Shown: positions 25,470-34,240 of the stretch, piece by piece
Layout of the letters: every line of letters starts with the position of its first letter
Numbering within the stretch: position 1 is the first letter of the stretch
From: Paenibacillus hamazuiensis
GTDB lineage: Bacteria > Bacillota > Bacilli > Paenibacillales > NBRC-103111
Reading direction: 5' to 3'
Length of the DNA stretch: 64,000 nt
Assembly (NCBI RefSeq): GCF_023276405.1
Contig: NZ_JALRMO010000001.1
Location: forward strand, 1,116,001 to 1,180,000
Notes under the pieces: model-generated
Databases searched by the model: none
Told to the model about the DNA's origin: nothing
Seen by the model: only the letters and a program-made list of their open reading frames with translations
Position numbers and translations under genes: made by a program

Positions 25470-25640
25470 GCCCGGCACCATTTCGGCGTCAGCCGAAATG
25501 TGCCGGGCAAACGCGGGCAAGAAGCGAGCAATACCTCAAACCAGGCGGGTCCAGGGCGCCCGAGCGCCTTAAGGGCTTTGCGGAGCAAAGCCGGCTTCGG
25601 GAGCCTGGGGTCCCCGCGGCGGGGGGAGTTTAGGGGGGCG
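25470..25640 (+). repeat. Structured repeat, copy A (hairpin, linker, GC-rich cap)
   Basis: The hairpin GCCCGGCA-n-CATTTCGG / CCGAAATG-n-TGCCGGGC (25470-25508) is followed by AAACGCG, GAAGCGAGCAA, GCGGGTCCAGGGCGC, a longer insert with its own hairpin (GGCTTTGC / GCAAAGCC), then CCTGGGGTCCCC and GGGGGG. It ends next to the stop codon of the convergent corA. Copies B and C are at 34825 and 48374. No tandem array precedes this copy. Confidence 0.75.
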
Positions 25641-25644
25641 TCTG

Positions 25645-26598
25645 TCACTCAAACCACCCTTTTTTCCGGAACCAGGCGAACATGCCGAAGCCGATCAGAA
25701 ACATCGCGCCGAGCACGACAAAATACCCCCACCGCCAAGACAGCTCGGGCATATTTTGAAAGTTCATTCCATAGATTCCGGCGATAAACGTAAGCGGCAT
25801 GAAGATGGTCGTGATGACGGTCAGCGTCTTCATAATCGTATTCATGCGGTTGGAGCTGAGCGAAATGTAGCTGTCCCGCATATCCGCCGTCATGTCGCGG
25901 TTGGATTCAATCATCTCGGAAAGCTTCAGCAAATGGTCGTAAATGTCCGTGAAATACACGCGCTGTTCCTTCAGCCCCTCGATGCGTTCCGTATTCAGGA
26001 TGCGGTAGAGCAGGTCGCGCATGGGGACGATCGTTTTTCTCAGCTTCAGCAGCCGCGAGCGGATTTTAAATACGTTGTTCATCAAAGCTTCCACGCTTTT
26101 GGTGCTGTTGTCGCCGGTTTCCACTTCCAGCAGCTGATCCTCGATCTCGTACACCGCCGGAAAATAGTTGTCGACCAGCTTGTCGACGACGAGATACATC
26201 GCGTAGAGGTGGCCTTTGGCCCGCAGGTTCCCGTGTTCCGCAAGCTTGCTCCACGCATCGTCCACCTCCGGCAGTTTGTTATGGTGGAACGTTACGAGGT
26301 AATTTTTTCCGATGAACATATCCACTTCATCCGCATCCAAATTAGGGTGGTTCAAGGCGTGCAATACGAAAAAATGAACGTCCTCGTAGTGGTCCAGCTT
26401 GGGGCGCTGCAGAAGATGAAAGCAATCCTCGATGGCCAGCGGGTGAAAATGGAAATACGTCTCCAGCAGCAGAGCCTCCTCTTCCGTCGGCGCGTTAAAA
26501 TCCGCCCAAAACCAGCTGAACCCGGCGCCGCTCAATTCGTCCGGACTGCTCAGCTCGCATAGGTCCCCTTCCCGGGTTACAGCCATGATCCGCAACAA
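25645..26598 (-). CDS. corA: CorA-family magnesium transporter
   Basis: 317 residues. A long soluble N-terminal part of alternating beta and helix is followed by two C-terminal membrane helices (about 255-275 and 288-310). The loop between them begins with the family selectivity motif, seen as YGMNFQNMPELSW. CorA pentamers conduct magnesium, cobalt or nickel; some relatives move zinc. The start is TTG 26598, eight bases from AGGAG; ATG 26586 is an alternative. It is a single gene. The end of its reading frame touches structured repeat copy A. Confidence 0.92.
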   Translation of the reverse strand: MLRIMAVTREGDLCELSSPDELSGAGFSWFWADFNAPTEEEALLLETYFHFHPLAIEDCFHLLQRPKLDHYEDVHFFVLHALNHPNLDADEVDMFIGKNYLVTFHHNKLPEVDDAWSKLAEHGNLRAKGHLYAMYLVVDKLVDNYFPAVYEIEDQLLEVETGDNSTKSVEALMNNVFKIRSRLLKLRKTIVPMRDLLYRILNTERIEGLKEQRVYFTDIYDHLLKLSEMIESNRDMTADMRDSYISLSSNRMNTIMKTLTVITTIFMPLTFIAGIYGMNFQNMPELSWRWGYFVVLGAMFLIGFGMFAWFRKKGWFE

Positions 26599-26723
26599 TG
26601 TCCCTTCTCCTTTAAGCGTTTTGTACCATCATATGTTAAATGCAGTGCGATCGCAAATGGCGGGAAAACAGGGGCGGGACGGTAAGGCTTGAAGGAACAT
26701 GCGGAATGGATGGAAACGCCGGT

Positions 26724-27986
26724 TTATTTGTAGTGCCCGCCGATTTTATGCGCGCGGTCCCGCGCCTGGCCGGCTTCGGTAATCGAGGCGGCCCGCATGA
26801 TCGACGCATCGCCGAAGCGGGTTTTGATATCGTCGGTCACTTTGGCGATCTGCCGCTTCCGCTCGCGGTCGCTGAACAGCACGAGCTGGGCGATATCGTC
26901 GCTGACGAGCTGGGAGAGCGAAACGCCGATTTTTCTTACCGGCAGCCGGTCCCAATGCCGGCGGAACAAATCGCGAGCCGCGGCGTAAATTTCGTCGGTC
27001 AAATTGGTCGGATCGGGCAGCTTCATCTGGCGGTAAAAGCCGGTGGGCGCATCGAAGTTCGCCCCCTGCGCTCCCGCGCTGACGACCCAGCCCATCATTC
27101 CCTTGTCCCTGCACCGGCGGGCGACAAGCTCCGACAGCTCGAGCAAAATGACGTCGATCTCCTCCTGGGTGCCGTAATCGCGGGGCAGCGTCATCTGGTG
27201 ACCGATGGATTTTTCCGCCGCCGTCAAAGTGTAAGGATCGACCGGCGAATGGTCGATGCCGTTGGCGATTTGCCAAAACATCTCGGCCTGAATATCGCTT
27301 TGCCGGCCCAGCTTCGCCCGCAGCTTGCGCTTCAAATCCGGCAGCGGCGTTTGCGCGAGCTCCCCGATCGTATAGATGCCCATCCGTCCGAAATGTGCGG
27401 TCATGCGGGAGCCGACCATAAACATTTTGCTCACCGGCAGCTTCCACAGATCGTCAGCCAAATTTTCCTTGCGAAGATGGTAAAATCCGGCGGCATTTTT
27501 CTTCGCAAAGTTATCGCAGGCGAGCTTGGCGAGAATTTTGTTCTCGCCGTAGCCGATCCGCACCTTGACGCCGGTTTCGACCCTGACCTTTTCCTGAATC
27601 GTACGGGCCATGCGCTCCGGCTTTCCGAACAGCCTGCGGCTTCCGGTGAGATCGAGAAACTGCTCGTCGATGCTGTACGGCTCGACCAGATCGGTAAACC
27701 GCTCGTAAATTTTCGTGATTTGCAAAGAAACGTCGATGTACAGCTGCATCCGCGGCTTGATCACGACAAGCTGCGGGCATTTCGCCAGCGCCTCGCGCAG
27801 CGTCTCGGCCGTCGTAACGCCGTATTTCTTGGCAATCGGGCAGGCGGCCAGCACGATGCCCGATCTGCGCTCCGGGTCGCCGGCTACGACGACGGGTTCA
27901 TTTTCAATCCAAGGATTCATCGCCTTCTCGACACTCGCATAGAAGGACTGACAGTCGGCCAAAAAAATAACGCGATCCTGCTTCAA
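26724..27986 (-). CDS. Y-family DNA polymerase, YqjW/UvrX-like
   Basis: About 420 residues of the UmuC/DinB superfamily. The palm opens with FLADCQSFYASVEKAM, with the second acidic site in YSIDEQFLDLT (SIDE motif), and helix-hairpin-helix and little-finger regions follow. The order and Cys in place of the usual Met or Asn after the first Asp fit the Gram-positive YqjW/UvrX branch more than DinB. These polymerases bypass lesions during the SOS response. I chose TTG 27986 because GGGGTG lies at good spacing and the protein then starts just before the first motif. Two LexA boxes cover its promoter. Confidence 0.88.
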   Translation of the reverse strand: MKQDRVIFLADCQSFYASVEKAMNPWIENEPVVVAGDPERRSGIVLAACPIAKKYGVTTAETLREALAKCPQLVVIKPRMQLYIDVSLQITKIYERFTDLVEPYSIDEQFLDLTGSRRLFGKPERMARTIQEKVRVETGVKVRIGYGENKILAKLACDNFAKKNAAGFYHLRKENLADDLWKLPVSKMFMVGSRMTAHFGRMGIYTIGELAQTPLPDLKRKLRAKLGRQSDIQAEMFWQIANGIDHSPVDPYTLTAAEKSIGHQMTLPRDYGTQEEIDVILLELSELVARRCRDKGMMGWVVSAGAQGANFDAPTGFYRQMKLPDPTNLTDEIYAAARDLFRRHWDRLPVRKIGVSLSQLVSDDIAQLVLFSDRERKRQIAKVTDDIKTRFGDASIMRAASITEAGQARDRAHKIGGHYK

Positions 27987-28004
27987 GTCATCACACCCCA
28001 GGTC

Positions 28005-28056
28005 AGAACATTGGTTCGCAGTTCTATTATATAACGAACATACGTTCTCTATGCAA
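28005..28056 (-). promoter_or_regulatory. Promoter of the Y-family polymerase with two LexA (SOS) boxes
   Basis: Two near-consensus boxes CGAACNNNNGTTCG are present: CGAACATACGTTCT at 28035-28048 and AGAACATTGGTTCG at 28005-28018, with centres 30 bases apart. On the minus strand TTGCAT (28056-28051) is 17 bases from TATATA (28033-28028), so the first box fills the spacer and the second is just downstream of the start. Repression by LexA is strongly implied. Confidence 0.85.
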
Positions 28057-28162
28057 GGGTTTGGCGAAAAAATTAACCGGGCGCATCCATAATGTGAAAA
28101 GTTATCCATCATTTAGGCGGATCGGCGCGGTTCACCTTTTTCGAATACGTCGTGAATCCTGT

Positions 28163-28168
28163 TATAAT
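28163..28168 (+). promoter_or_regulatory. Putative -10 element of the SRAP gene
   Basis: A perfect TATAAT lies 22 bases before the GTG start. A weak -35 candidate TTCGAA is 17 bases upstream. Confidence 0.5.
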
Positions 28169-28189
28169 GGGTGTGGAGGCGATTTTACC

Positions 28190-28873
28190 GTGTGCGGAAG
28201 ATATACGATCACTTTAACCTATAACGAACTGCTCATCCGTTTTTATATCGACGAATCTTTCCCGCCTTATCACCAGCCGAGGTATAACGTGGCTCCCGGG
28301 CAATTCGTTCCGGCTATCATTCACGACGGCAGGAAAAACCGTCTCGGCGAGCTGAGGTGGGGGCTTATCCCGTCATGGGCCAAGGAGGAAAAAGTCGCTT
28401 TCCATATGATCAACGCGAGGGCGGAGACGCTGCTGGAGAAGCCGGCATACAGATTGCCGTTCGAGCGGAAGCGGTGCCTCATACCGGCTGACGGCTTTTA
28501 CGAATGGAAGAAGCTGGGGGACAAAGACAAGCAGCCGATGCGGATCGTGCTGAAGGACCGCGGGCTGTTCGCAATGGCCGGGCTTTACGATACGTGGATT
28601 TCGCCCGAAGGGAACAAAATCAGCACCTGCACGATCATTACGACGCAGCCTAACGAATTGATGGCCGACATTCATGACCGGATGCCGGCGATCCTGCGTC
28701 CCGAGGACGAGGCGATGTGGTTGAACCGGGAAGTGCGGCAGACGGATGCGCTGCAGGCGCTGCTTCGCCCGTACCCGGCGGAGGAGATGGAGGCGTACCC
28801 GGTCTCGAAAGCGGTCGGCAACGTGAAAAACGAGGCTCCTTTTCTTGTTGAGGAGGAGGGATCTCTCTTGTAA
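28190..28873 (+). CDS. SRAP-domain protein (YedK/HMCES-like abasic-site shield)
   Basis: 227 residues. The catalytic Cys is residue 2, directly after the initiator (GTG TGC), followed by GRYTITL. The other family residues are present: YNVAPGQF, INARAETL, ADGFYEWKK and HDRMPAIL with its His. SRAP proteins form a covalent thiazolidine link to abasic sites in single-stranded DNA and so protect them. The start is GTG 28190, fixed by the need for Cys2, with GGAGG ten bases upstream. It is divergent from a SOS-controlled lesion-bypass polymerase, a sensible pairing. Confidence 0.92.
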   Translation: MCGRYTITLTYNELLIRFYIDESFPPYHQPRYNVAPGQFVPAIIHDGRKNRLGELRWGLIPSWAKEEKVAFHMINARAETLLEKPAYRLPFERKRCLIPADGFYEWKKLGDKDKQPMRIVLKDRGLFAMAGLYDTWISPEGNKISTCTIITTQPNELMADIHDRMPAILRPEDEAMWLNREVRQTDALQALLRPYPAEEMEAYPVSKAVGNVKNEAPFLVEEEGSLL

Positions 28874-29313
28874 CGGGCCAAGTTTTTTGATTTAAGCGCG
28901 CGCGCTATCACCGGCTGCCGCGGATTGCCACGACCCTTATCGGCTTTTACCGGCAAAGCCACCCGCGCTCGGGCGAAGATTGAACCCGAAGGTAGTGGCC
29001 GAAGGGGGAAACGAGGGAGAAGCCGGCGTTTTTATTGTTAGACTGACCCCAGAAATCGAAACAGCGACAGCTTGGACGAGAAAATAAAATCATAGACTGT
29101 CGCTGTATTATTGAACGCTATCGTCTTCGTTTAGCTTAACCAGGATGGCGATATTGTTCATTTAAATCATGTTTATACATTCTTAATTAACCATTCAATC
29201 ATATTCTTTAGTAATTGTATTTCTATGAAAGCGTTGAATGTTCATACTTATAGGTACTCGACGACCGTCATAGATAATATTCTAGTCTAAAGAATTATCC
29301 TCTCATCTGACCA
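28874..29313. other. 440-base region with inverted repeat and possible transposase remnant
   Basis: No intact gene. The perfect inverted repeat ACAGCGACAG (29061-29070) / CTGTCGCTGT (29097-29106) flanks 26 AT-rich bases. On the minus strand about 29109-29165 encodes NNIAILVKLNEDDSVQ and a stop, which looks like the end of a transposase-type protein but is too short to assign. From about 29040 the base composition becomes much more AT-rich. Confidence 0.35.
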
Positions 29314-30513
29314 TTATTTATTTTGAATTTGGAACGACGCTCCTGAATCAGATTTCAGGTAATAAGACCAGTCTGATGCCCTTAAAGCGGAAGTAATCCA
29401 AAATCGTCTTTCCTTCCCTTTCTGAAGAAACTCCGTTGGATCACTAGGTAGGGTCACTATACCGTGATCGTTCGCAAGCGTTTGATCTAATCCGTTAAAG
29501 GTAATAAGAGAATTGGCGAATCCTTGGTTAACTGCAATATAGTCTTGTTCAGAAAGATTAGATATGAACGTAACATCAACAAAGGTTCTGTACCCTCCGG
29601 TCTTATACCCACCGGAAAGAAAAAGTGGTGCGTAAATCCCACTAGGTTTGTCTGTACGTGCATCAACTACGATAAGTTTATTTATCTTCAGCACTCCAGC
29701 GCTCGACGTGACATTTGAGAGGTCGGAGATTTTTACAGAGCTGGCGACGTATTTATAATTGCTAATCGAAGTAAGATTGGTTCCGGTGGTTCCAACCTCG
29801 CGCATCTCGTTGAGATCCTGATAGGAATCTGCTTCCTTTCCTTCGACATCCATGTAACGCAGGAGAATTGCGGCTACCTCGGCTCTTGTCGTGGTACTTT
29901 TCGGACGAAGAGTTCCATCTTCAAAGCCAGTGATAATTCCAGTGCCACGTACCAACGCCATGTAAGGTACCTCATCTGTACTGAGTTCGCCCTTAACTGC
30001 TTCAGGTGTCGGAAGTAAAGTGTTCTTAGTATCCTCGAATGATTGCTTAAAGGATGCATTGGATTTCATCAAGCCGTTTGCAATCCAATTCATCATTTCA
30101 TAGCGAGTAAGCTCTGCATTGGGGTTAAATCCGTTCGGGTAATCGCTTGGGTTAATAAACCCTTGAGCCACTACTTGCGTAATTGCAGATTCAGCCCAGT
30201 GTCCCTTTGCATCACTAAATGGATTGCTGCCATTGGCAACAGAAAGCTTCGTTGCACGGCTAAGAATAGTAGAAAATTCAGCACGGGTGATCTTGCCATC
30301 AGGTCGAAAAGTTGCATCCTCATAGCCAGAAATAAGTTTTGCTTCGTAGGCTTTACCTATAACATCCTGGGCCCAGTGTCCTTCAACGTCTACGAACTGT
30401 TCAAAGACAGTGGTAGGAGAGTCCTTGGCTGCTTCCACATTTGTGATGAAGGAAGTAACACTTAGAATAAAAAATGTAGCCATTGCAGTTATGGAAACTA
30501 AGGCTTTTTTCAT
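29314..30513 (-). CDS. SLH-domain surface protein
   Basis: 399 residues with an N-terminal signal peptide (about 1-28, ending in VEAA). Three S-layer homology repeats follow, at about residues 38-85, 95-145 and 175-225. They contain FVDVEGHWAQDVI, the variant FSDAKGHWAES, and FRPDGKITRAEF, FNPNAELTRYEM and LRPKSTTTRAEV. SLH repeats bind pyruvylated secondary wall polymer on the Gram-positive cell wall. The remaining 170 residues show no family I know. The gene is visibly more AT-rich and uses different codons than its neighbours, a possible sign of transfer. ATG 30513 has GGAGGGAG upstream. Confidence 0.85.
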   Translation of the reverse strand: MKKALVSITAMATFFILSVTSFITNVEAAKDSPTTVFEQFVDVEGHWAQDVIGKAYEAKLISGYEDATFRPDGKITRAEFSTILSRATKLSVANGSNPFSDAKGHWAESAITQVVAQGFINPSDYPNGFNPNAELTRYEMMNWIANGLMKSNASFKQSFEDTKNTLLPTPEAVKGELSTDEVPYMALVRGTGIITGFEDGTLRPKSTTTRAEVAAILLRYMDVEGKEADSYQDLNEMREVGTTGTNLTSISNYKYVASSVKISDLSNVTSSAGVLKINKLIVVDARTDKPSGIYAPLFLSGGYKTGGYRTFVDVTFISNLSEQDYIAVNQGFANSLITFNGLDQTLANDHGIVTLPSDPTEFLQKGKERRFWITSALRASDWSYYLKSDSGASFQIQNK

Positions 30514-30793
30514 TCATAACTCCCTCCAAATTAAATTCGTCAGTAAGATTTTCACTTTAATATCGGCTACCTTAACTTGATTTGAGATATGGTGATCAAT
30601 GAAATTTCTAATGAAAATGCCAGTTAGTTTACACCCTCGCCAGTCTGTTACTTTATTTTCCAGTCTATCCGCCCGAAGATGCCGGGAGGCACGGCTGCCG
30701 GATCATCCGGCCGGTATCCGCAGAAGCGCTGCCGCTCCTCGCCGACAGGCCGCCCGTACCGACCGAGGCTCAAGTCTGCGGGCGGTCTCAAAA

Positions 30794-30994
30794 AAGGCGG
30801 GAGCGCGCAGGCGGATCCTGCGGCCGATCGGCTTGGGCCGGAGGCGGGTTGTGCCGTTTGGGGCGTGTAACGCTTACAAGGCGGAGCTTCGGCCGCTTCG
30901 CCGCCCTTTTTTGCATGATAAAACCGGGCAAGTACAGCACTGCGGAAACGAGAAGCACAAACGCAATTACGGCAACATCGGTATACATAGCCAT
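30794..30994 (-). CDS. Small single-span membrane protein, tentative
   Basis: About 68 residues, reading on to the stop at 30788. One hydrophobic helix (TDVAVIAFVLLVSAVLYLPG) is at the N-terminus, followed by a basic tail rich in Arg and Pro. ATG 30994 has GGAG at five bases. The tail is rather compositionally biased and the gene could be longer if a frame change near 30790 exists, but I cannot show that. No family is recognised. Confidence 0.4.
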
Positions 30995-31104
30995 CACCAC
31001 TCCGGGTAAAATGTGAACATTTTGTGTCTGTGCTCATTTTACCAGAGAAAGAGAGCGGGCAGAAATGCCGATTGCGGATAACGATTTATGCAAAATCGGC
31101 ATCT

Positions 31105-31884
31105 CTACGCGAGCCGGACGTACGCTCGCCGCTCTTCCCAGCTTACTTTGACCGGGTTTTCGAAAAAGCTGCTCAGCGTCTGCTCGCTTAAGGTTTCTTC
31201 CGTTTTTCCGCTGCGAAACACTTCTCCCCGCCGCAGCAGCAAGGTATGGGTGAACACCGGCAATATTTCCTCGGTGTGATGCGTCACGTAAATAAATGTA
31301 GGCGCATCGGCCTGCCGCGCCAGCTCCTGGATGCTGTCCAAAAGCCGCTCGCGCGAAAACAGATCGAGCCCGTTGCACGGCTCGTCGAGAATGAGCAGCT
31401 TGGGATTCGCCATCAGCCCGCGGCCGATGAGAAGTTTCTGCTTCTCTCCCTGCGAGCACGTTCGGTATTCGCGGTCCCATAGATGCGGGCATCCGAGAGC
31501 GCGCATGATCGCTTCGGCCCGGCCGAGATCGTCGTCCGTCGGTTTTTCGTACAGGCCGATCGTGGCGTGTTTGCCGCTGATGACGACGGACTGGGCTTTG
31601 TCCGTTCCGTACAATTTTTCCTGCAAAGAGGAGCTGACCCATCCGATCGACTGCCGCAGTTCGCGCAGGTCGATTTCTCCGAAGCGCTCGCCCAGCACGG
31701 TGATCGAGCCTTTGGTCGGCCACAGGTAGCCGGTGATCATGTTCAGCAGTGTCGTTTTGCCCGAGCCGTTCAATCCGAGCAAGGCCCAATGCTCGTTTTT
31801 GCGGATCGTCCAGTTGATGTTTTTCAGCAGCTCCTGCTCTCCACGCCGCCATGTAACTCCTTCCAGCTGCAGTACGGTTTCCAT
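31105..31884 (-). CDS. ABC transporter ATP-binding protein, YlmA-like
   Basis: 259 residues. Walker A is GLNGSGKTT, the Q-loop region is GWVSSSLQEKLYG, Walker B is LLILDEPCNGLD and the switch is VTHHTEEI. The signature is SQGEKQKLLIGRGL rather than LSGGQ, a feature seen in YlmA/ModF-like single ATPases. No permease or binding protein is encoded nearby, so its membrane partner, if any, is elsewhere. I chose ATG 31884, since it starts where the family does and has AAAAGGTG upstream. Confidence 0.82.
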   Translation of the reverse strand: METVLQLEGVTWRRGEQELLKNINWTIRKNEHWALLGLNGSGKTTLLNMITGYLWPTKGSITVLGERFGEIDLRELRQSIGWVSSSLQEKLYGTDKAQSVVISGKHATIGLYEKPTDDDLGRAEAIMRALGCPHLWDREYRTCSQGEKQKLLIGRGLMANPKLLILDEPCNGLDLFSRERLLDSIQELARQADAPTFIYVTHHTEEILPVFTHTLLLRRGEVFRSGKTEETLSEQTLSSFFENPVKVSWEERRAYVRLA

Positions 31885-32057
31885 GAGATTCACCTTTTCT
31901 TTTGATTTGATGAGATTCAATGTAATTCTCTCATTTTATACTGGAAATCGTCTGGGAGCAATCCGTTTTCATAGAGTCGCCGCGGAAGGTGGAATACGCT
32001 ATACTTAAACCAAAGCAGCCGGAATTACGATTTGGGAAAAACGAAAGGCGGGAGTGT

Positions 32058-32567
32058 ATGTCCAACGTATTTGTCATATCCGACCACCATTTCGGCCACA
32101 GGCAAATTATCGACTTCGAATCGAGGCCGTTTGCCGATGCGGAAGAGATGACGGAGGTCATGATGCAAAAATGGAATGCGGCGGTCGGGCCGCAGGATAA
32201 AGTATTTCATCTTGGCGATTTCTCGTTTCTGAACCTTGCGAAGACAAAGGAGATCGTTGCGGGATTAAACGGCCGCAAGACGCTGATTTTAGGCAATCAC
32301 GACCGCGGCAGGCCGAGAAGCTGGTGGCTGGAAGCGGGGTTTGACGAGGTGTCGGAATATCCGATCGTGTATAACGGGTTTTTCTTTTTATCCCACGAGC
32401 CGATGTACATGAACAAACATATGCCTTACGTCAACATCCACGGCCATATTCACGGGCAGCAATATGAAAGCCGCCAGTACGTGAACGTCAGCGTGGAGCT
32501 GTGGGACTATACGCCGGTTTCGTTTGAGGCAATCCGCGAGGCGGTCGTTCCGAACGAGGAGCAATAA
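32058..32567 (+). CDS. Metallophosphoesterase
   Basis: 169 residues. The calcineurin-like metal ligands are all seen: SDHHFGH, HLGDFSF, LGNHDRG and HGHIHGQ. Compared with typical members it has the short loop of the YvnB/YkuE-like and phage-like small phosphoesterases. It would cleave a phosphomonoester or phosphodiester; substrate unknown. ATG 32058 has GGGAG close upstream; the earlier in-frame ATG (31989) has none. It is a single gene between convergent and divergent neighbours. Confidence 0.85.
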   Translation: MSNVFVISDHHFGHRQIIDFESRPFADAEEMTEVMMQKWNAAVGPQDKVFHLGDFSFLNLAKTKEIVAGLNGRKTLILGNHDRGRPRSWWLEAGFDEVSEYPIVYNGFFFLSHEPMYMNKHMPYVNIHGHIHGQQYESRQYVNVSVELWDYTPVSFEAIREAVVPNEEQ

Positions 32568-32584
32568 ATGCCGGGGCCGCATTT

Positions 32585-32887
32585 TTAGAGCAGACCGAAT
32601 CTCTTAAGCTGCTCCCACTGCCGCTCCTTCTGCAAAATTTCCTTTTGCCTGCTTCCCATCAGGTCGAAGTGGGGAAAGGGGGGGCGGCGGTGGATATAAG
32701 CCGGATTCAGCCCCTGCTCTGTGCACCACGCGGACAGCCGCTCCAAATCGGCGCAGCCGACCTTCGTCACCGTACGGATATCCGGAAACCGCGAATCCAC
32801 CCAATAATGCGTCAAAAAGGCGATTTCCCCCCGTTTCACCGCCTCTTTCCATCTGTTCAACTCTTCGCGTTTGATTCCGAATGCCAC
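32585..32887 (-). CDS. Conserved hypothetical protein (resembles YneQ-type small proteins)
   Basis: 100 residues. It starts GTG-Ala-Phe-Gly-Ile-Lys and contains AFLTHYWVDSRFPDIRT, VTKVGCADLERL and PFPHFDLMGSRQ. I recall this pattern from small conserved proteins of bacilli such as YneQ, but I am not certain of the name and give no symbol. It has no signal or membrane helix and a single Cys. The ribosome site is weak (AAAGGA at 13 bases). It is convergent with the phosphoesterase gene, whose stop is 18 bases away. Function unknown. Confidence 0.65.
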   Translation of the reverse strand: MAFGIKREELNRWKEAVKRGEIAFLTHYWVDSRFPDIRTVTKVGCADLERLSAWCTEQGLNPAYIHRRPPFPHFDLMGSRQKEILQKERQWEQLKRFGLL

Positions 32888-33052
32888 TTATCGTTCGCCG
32901 TCCTTTATGGTTGATACAGCTATTATAGCAATCGCGAAGCCTTCGCACACGTCCTGCCGCCGGAAGCGAAAAAAGTCGAGGCTCGAAACGTTTTGTCCCT
33001 TGCCATAACTTGGGAAGACAATCCCATCTATTTTGGCCTAATTTTACAGAAT

Positions 33053-33090
33053 TCCAAAAAAAAGAGCCCGGTCAAGGAAACCGGACTTGT
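33053..33090 (-). terminator. Intrinsic terminator of the 35-residue ORF
   Basis: On the minus strand AAGTCCGGTTTCC pairs partly with GACCGGGCTC and is followed by TTTTTTTT. It sits 40 bases after the small gene at 33130-33237 and has no other gene to serve, which supports that gene. Confidence 0.8.
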
Positions 33091-33129
33091 CGATGCTTTG
33101 ATAGTATTCGACTGGGTACGTAAACAGCT

Positions 33130-33237
33130 TTACTTCGATTGTTTTTGCACTCCGGTTCTTCCTTGATCGTTCGGATCGTTCGATCGGGACGTGGCATGTT
33201 TTGGGTTGTTAGTGTCCTTGGTTTTGCTCATGTTCAT
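33130..33237 (-). CDS. 35-residue hydrophilic protein, possible minor spore protein
   Basis: A short frame not easily found by length filters. It has AGGAGGTGAGCG directly upstream of the ATG at 33237, a clean stop and a terminator 40 bases downstream. The product is Asn, Lys, Ser and Thr-rich, without hydrophobic segments (MNMSKTKDTNNPKHATS at the start). This composition recalls minor small acid-soluble spore proteins of the Ssp H-P groups, but I do not see a diagnostic match, so the identity is a guess. Confidence 0.6.
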   Translation of the reverse strand: MNMSKTKDTNNPKHATSRSNDPNDQGRTGVQKQSK

Positions 33238-33339
33238 CGCTCACCTCCTGTTTTATTCCGTAAAGAGTATTTCTCCAAACCGCAATCCTTATTAGAAAAA
33301 TGTTTATACTTCCGGAATACGCTGCTTTTGCTTGCATTT

Positions 33340-34140
33340 TCAACGATGTTTATCCAACGCCGCATCCATGTTCGATTCCGGAATTTTCCCCCTGACGGTC
33401 CAACCGCCGTCAACGAAAAACAATTGTCCGGTCATATAAGCGGAATCATCGGAAGCTAAAAATACGGTTGGTCCCACCATATCTTCCGGCTCAGCCGTTC
33501 TTCCCAGCGGAACCATCGCACCCCAAGTGGTTTTATAGCTTGGATCATCCTGCAGATTGCGATCCACGTTCGTTGCCCCCGGCCCAAACGTATTGATTCT
33601 TATGTTAAAAGGCGCAAGTTCCACCGCCATCTGCTTGGTCATGGCATGAATGCCGCCTTTGCTGCTCGCGTAGGCAACAAGATTTTTCACGCCGAGTTCC
33701 GCGCAAATGGTGGAAATATTGATAATGCTTCCGCCTGCGGCTTCCTTCATCATTTTGGCTGCCTCAAGAGAGCAAAAAAACGTTCCCCTCAAGTTAGTGT
33801 TGATCACAGTATCCCATTTTTCTTCCGTCACCTCGAACAAGTCCGTCCAACCGGTAATGCCGGCGTTATTGATCAGCACATCCAGTCTGCCGAACTTGTC
33901 GGCGATCACTCCGAACATTTCTTTAATTTGTCCTACGTCGGCTATGTCCGCGCGAACAGCAAACGATTGGCGCCCCATTGCCGCGATTTCCTCCACAACC
34001 TCGTCGGCGCCCGCCTTGTCGCTGTTATAGTTCACGGCCACGTGCGCCCCTTCTCTTGCCATGCCCAACGCGATGGCTTTTCCGATTCCCTTGCTTGCCC
34101 CTGTAACCAGCACATACTTGTCCCGCAGTTTCAATTTCAT
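33340..34140 (-). CDS. Short-chain dehydrogenase/reductase
   Basis: 266 residues, classical SDR. Cofactor motif TGASKGIGKAIA, NNAGIT, catalytic Ser in INISTICAE and YASSKGG with Tyr and Lys. NYNSDKAGADEV after the second strand suggests NADP preference. The C-terminus GQLFFVDGGWT is normal. These enzymes interconvert a hydroxyl and a keto group on sugars, lipids or similar; the substrate is unknown. AGAAAGGAAAG lies before ATG 34140. It is a single gene; the large hairpin array begins about 100 bases upstream of its start. Confidence 0.88.
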   Translation of the reverse strand: MKLKLRDKYVLVTGASKGIGKAIALGMAREGAHVAVNYNSDKAGADEVVEEIAAMGRQSFAVRADIADVGQIKEMFGVIADKFGRLDVLINNAGITGWTDLFEVTEEKWDTVINTNLRGTFFCSLEAAKMMKEAAGGSIINISTICAELGVKNLVAYASSKGGIHAMTKQMAVELAPFNIRINTFGPGATNVDRNLQDDPSYKTTWGAMVPLGRTAEPEDMVGPTVFLASDDSAYMTGQLFFVDGGWTVRGKIPESNMDAALDKHR

Positions 34141-34240
34141 CTTTCCTTTCTATGTGAACTCTTTCTTTGAACTTTTTGCTGCATTAACAAAAATATGACC
34201 TGCGGACAGCGGTAATTCCAATCCTTACGGTTAAAAGCAC

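Noticed and set aside
26640-28034. 464-residue plus-strand frame opposite the Y-family polymerase
   Set aside because: Shadow frame; the minus strand has all polymerase motifs and a LexA-controlled promoter.
30599-31037. Two overlapping frames of over 120 residues between the SLH and ABC genes
   Set aside because: Neither has a ribosome site or recognisable motif, and composition is Arg/Pro-rich as expected from GC-rich non-coding DNA; only a short membrane protein is kept as tentative.
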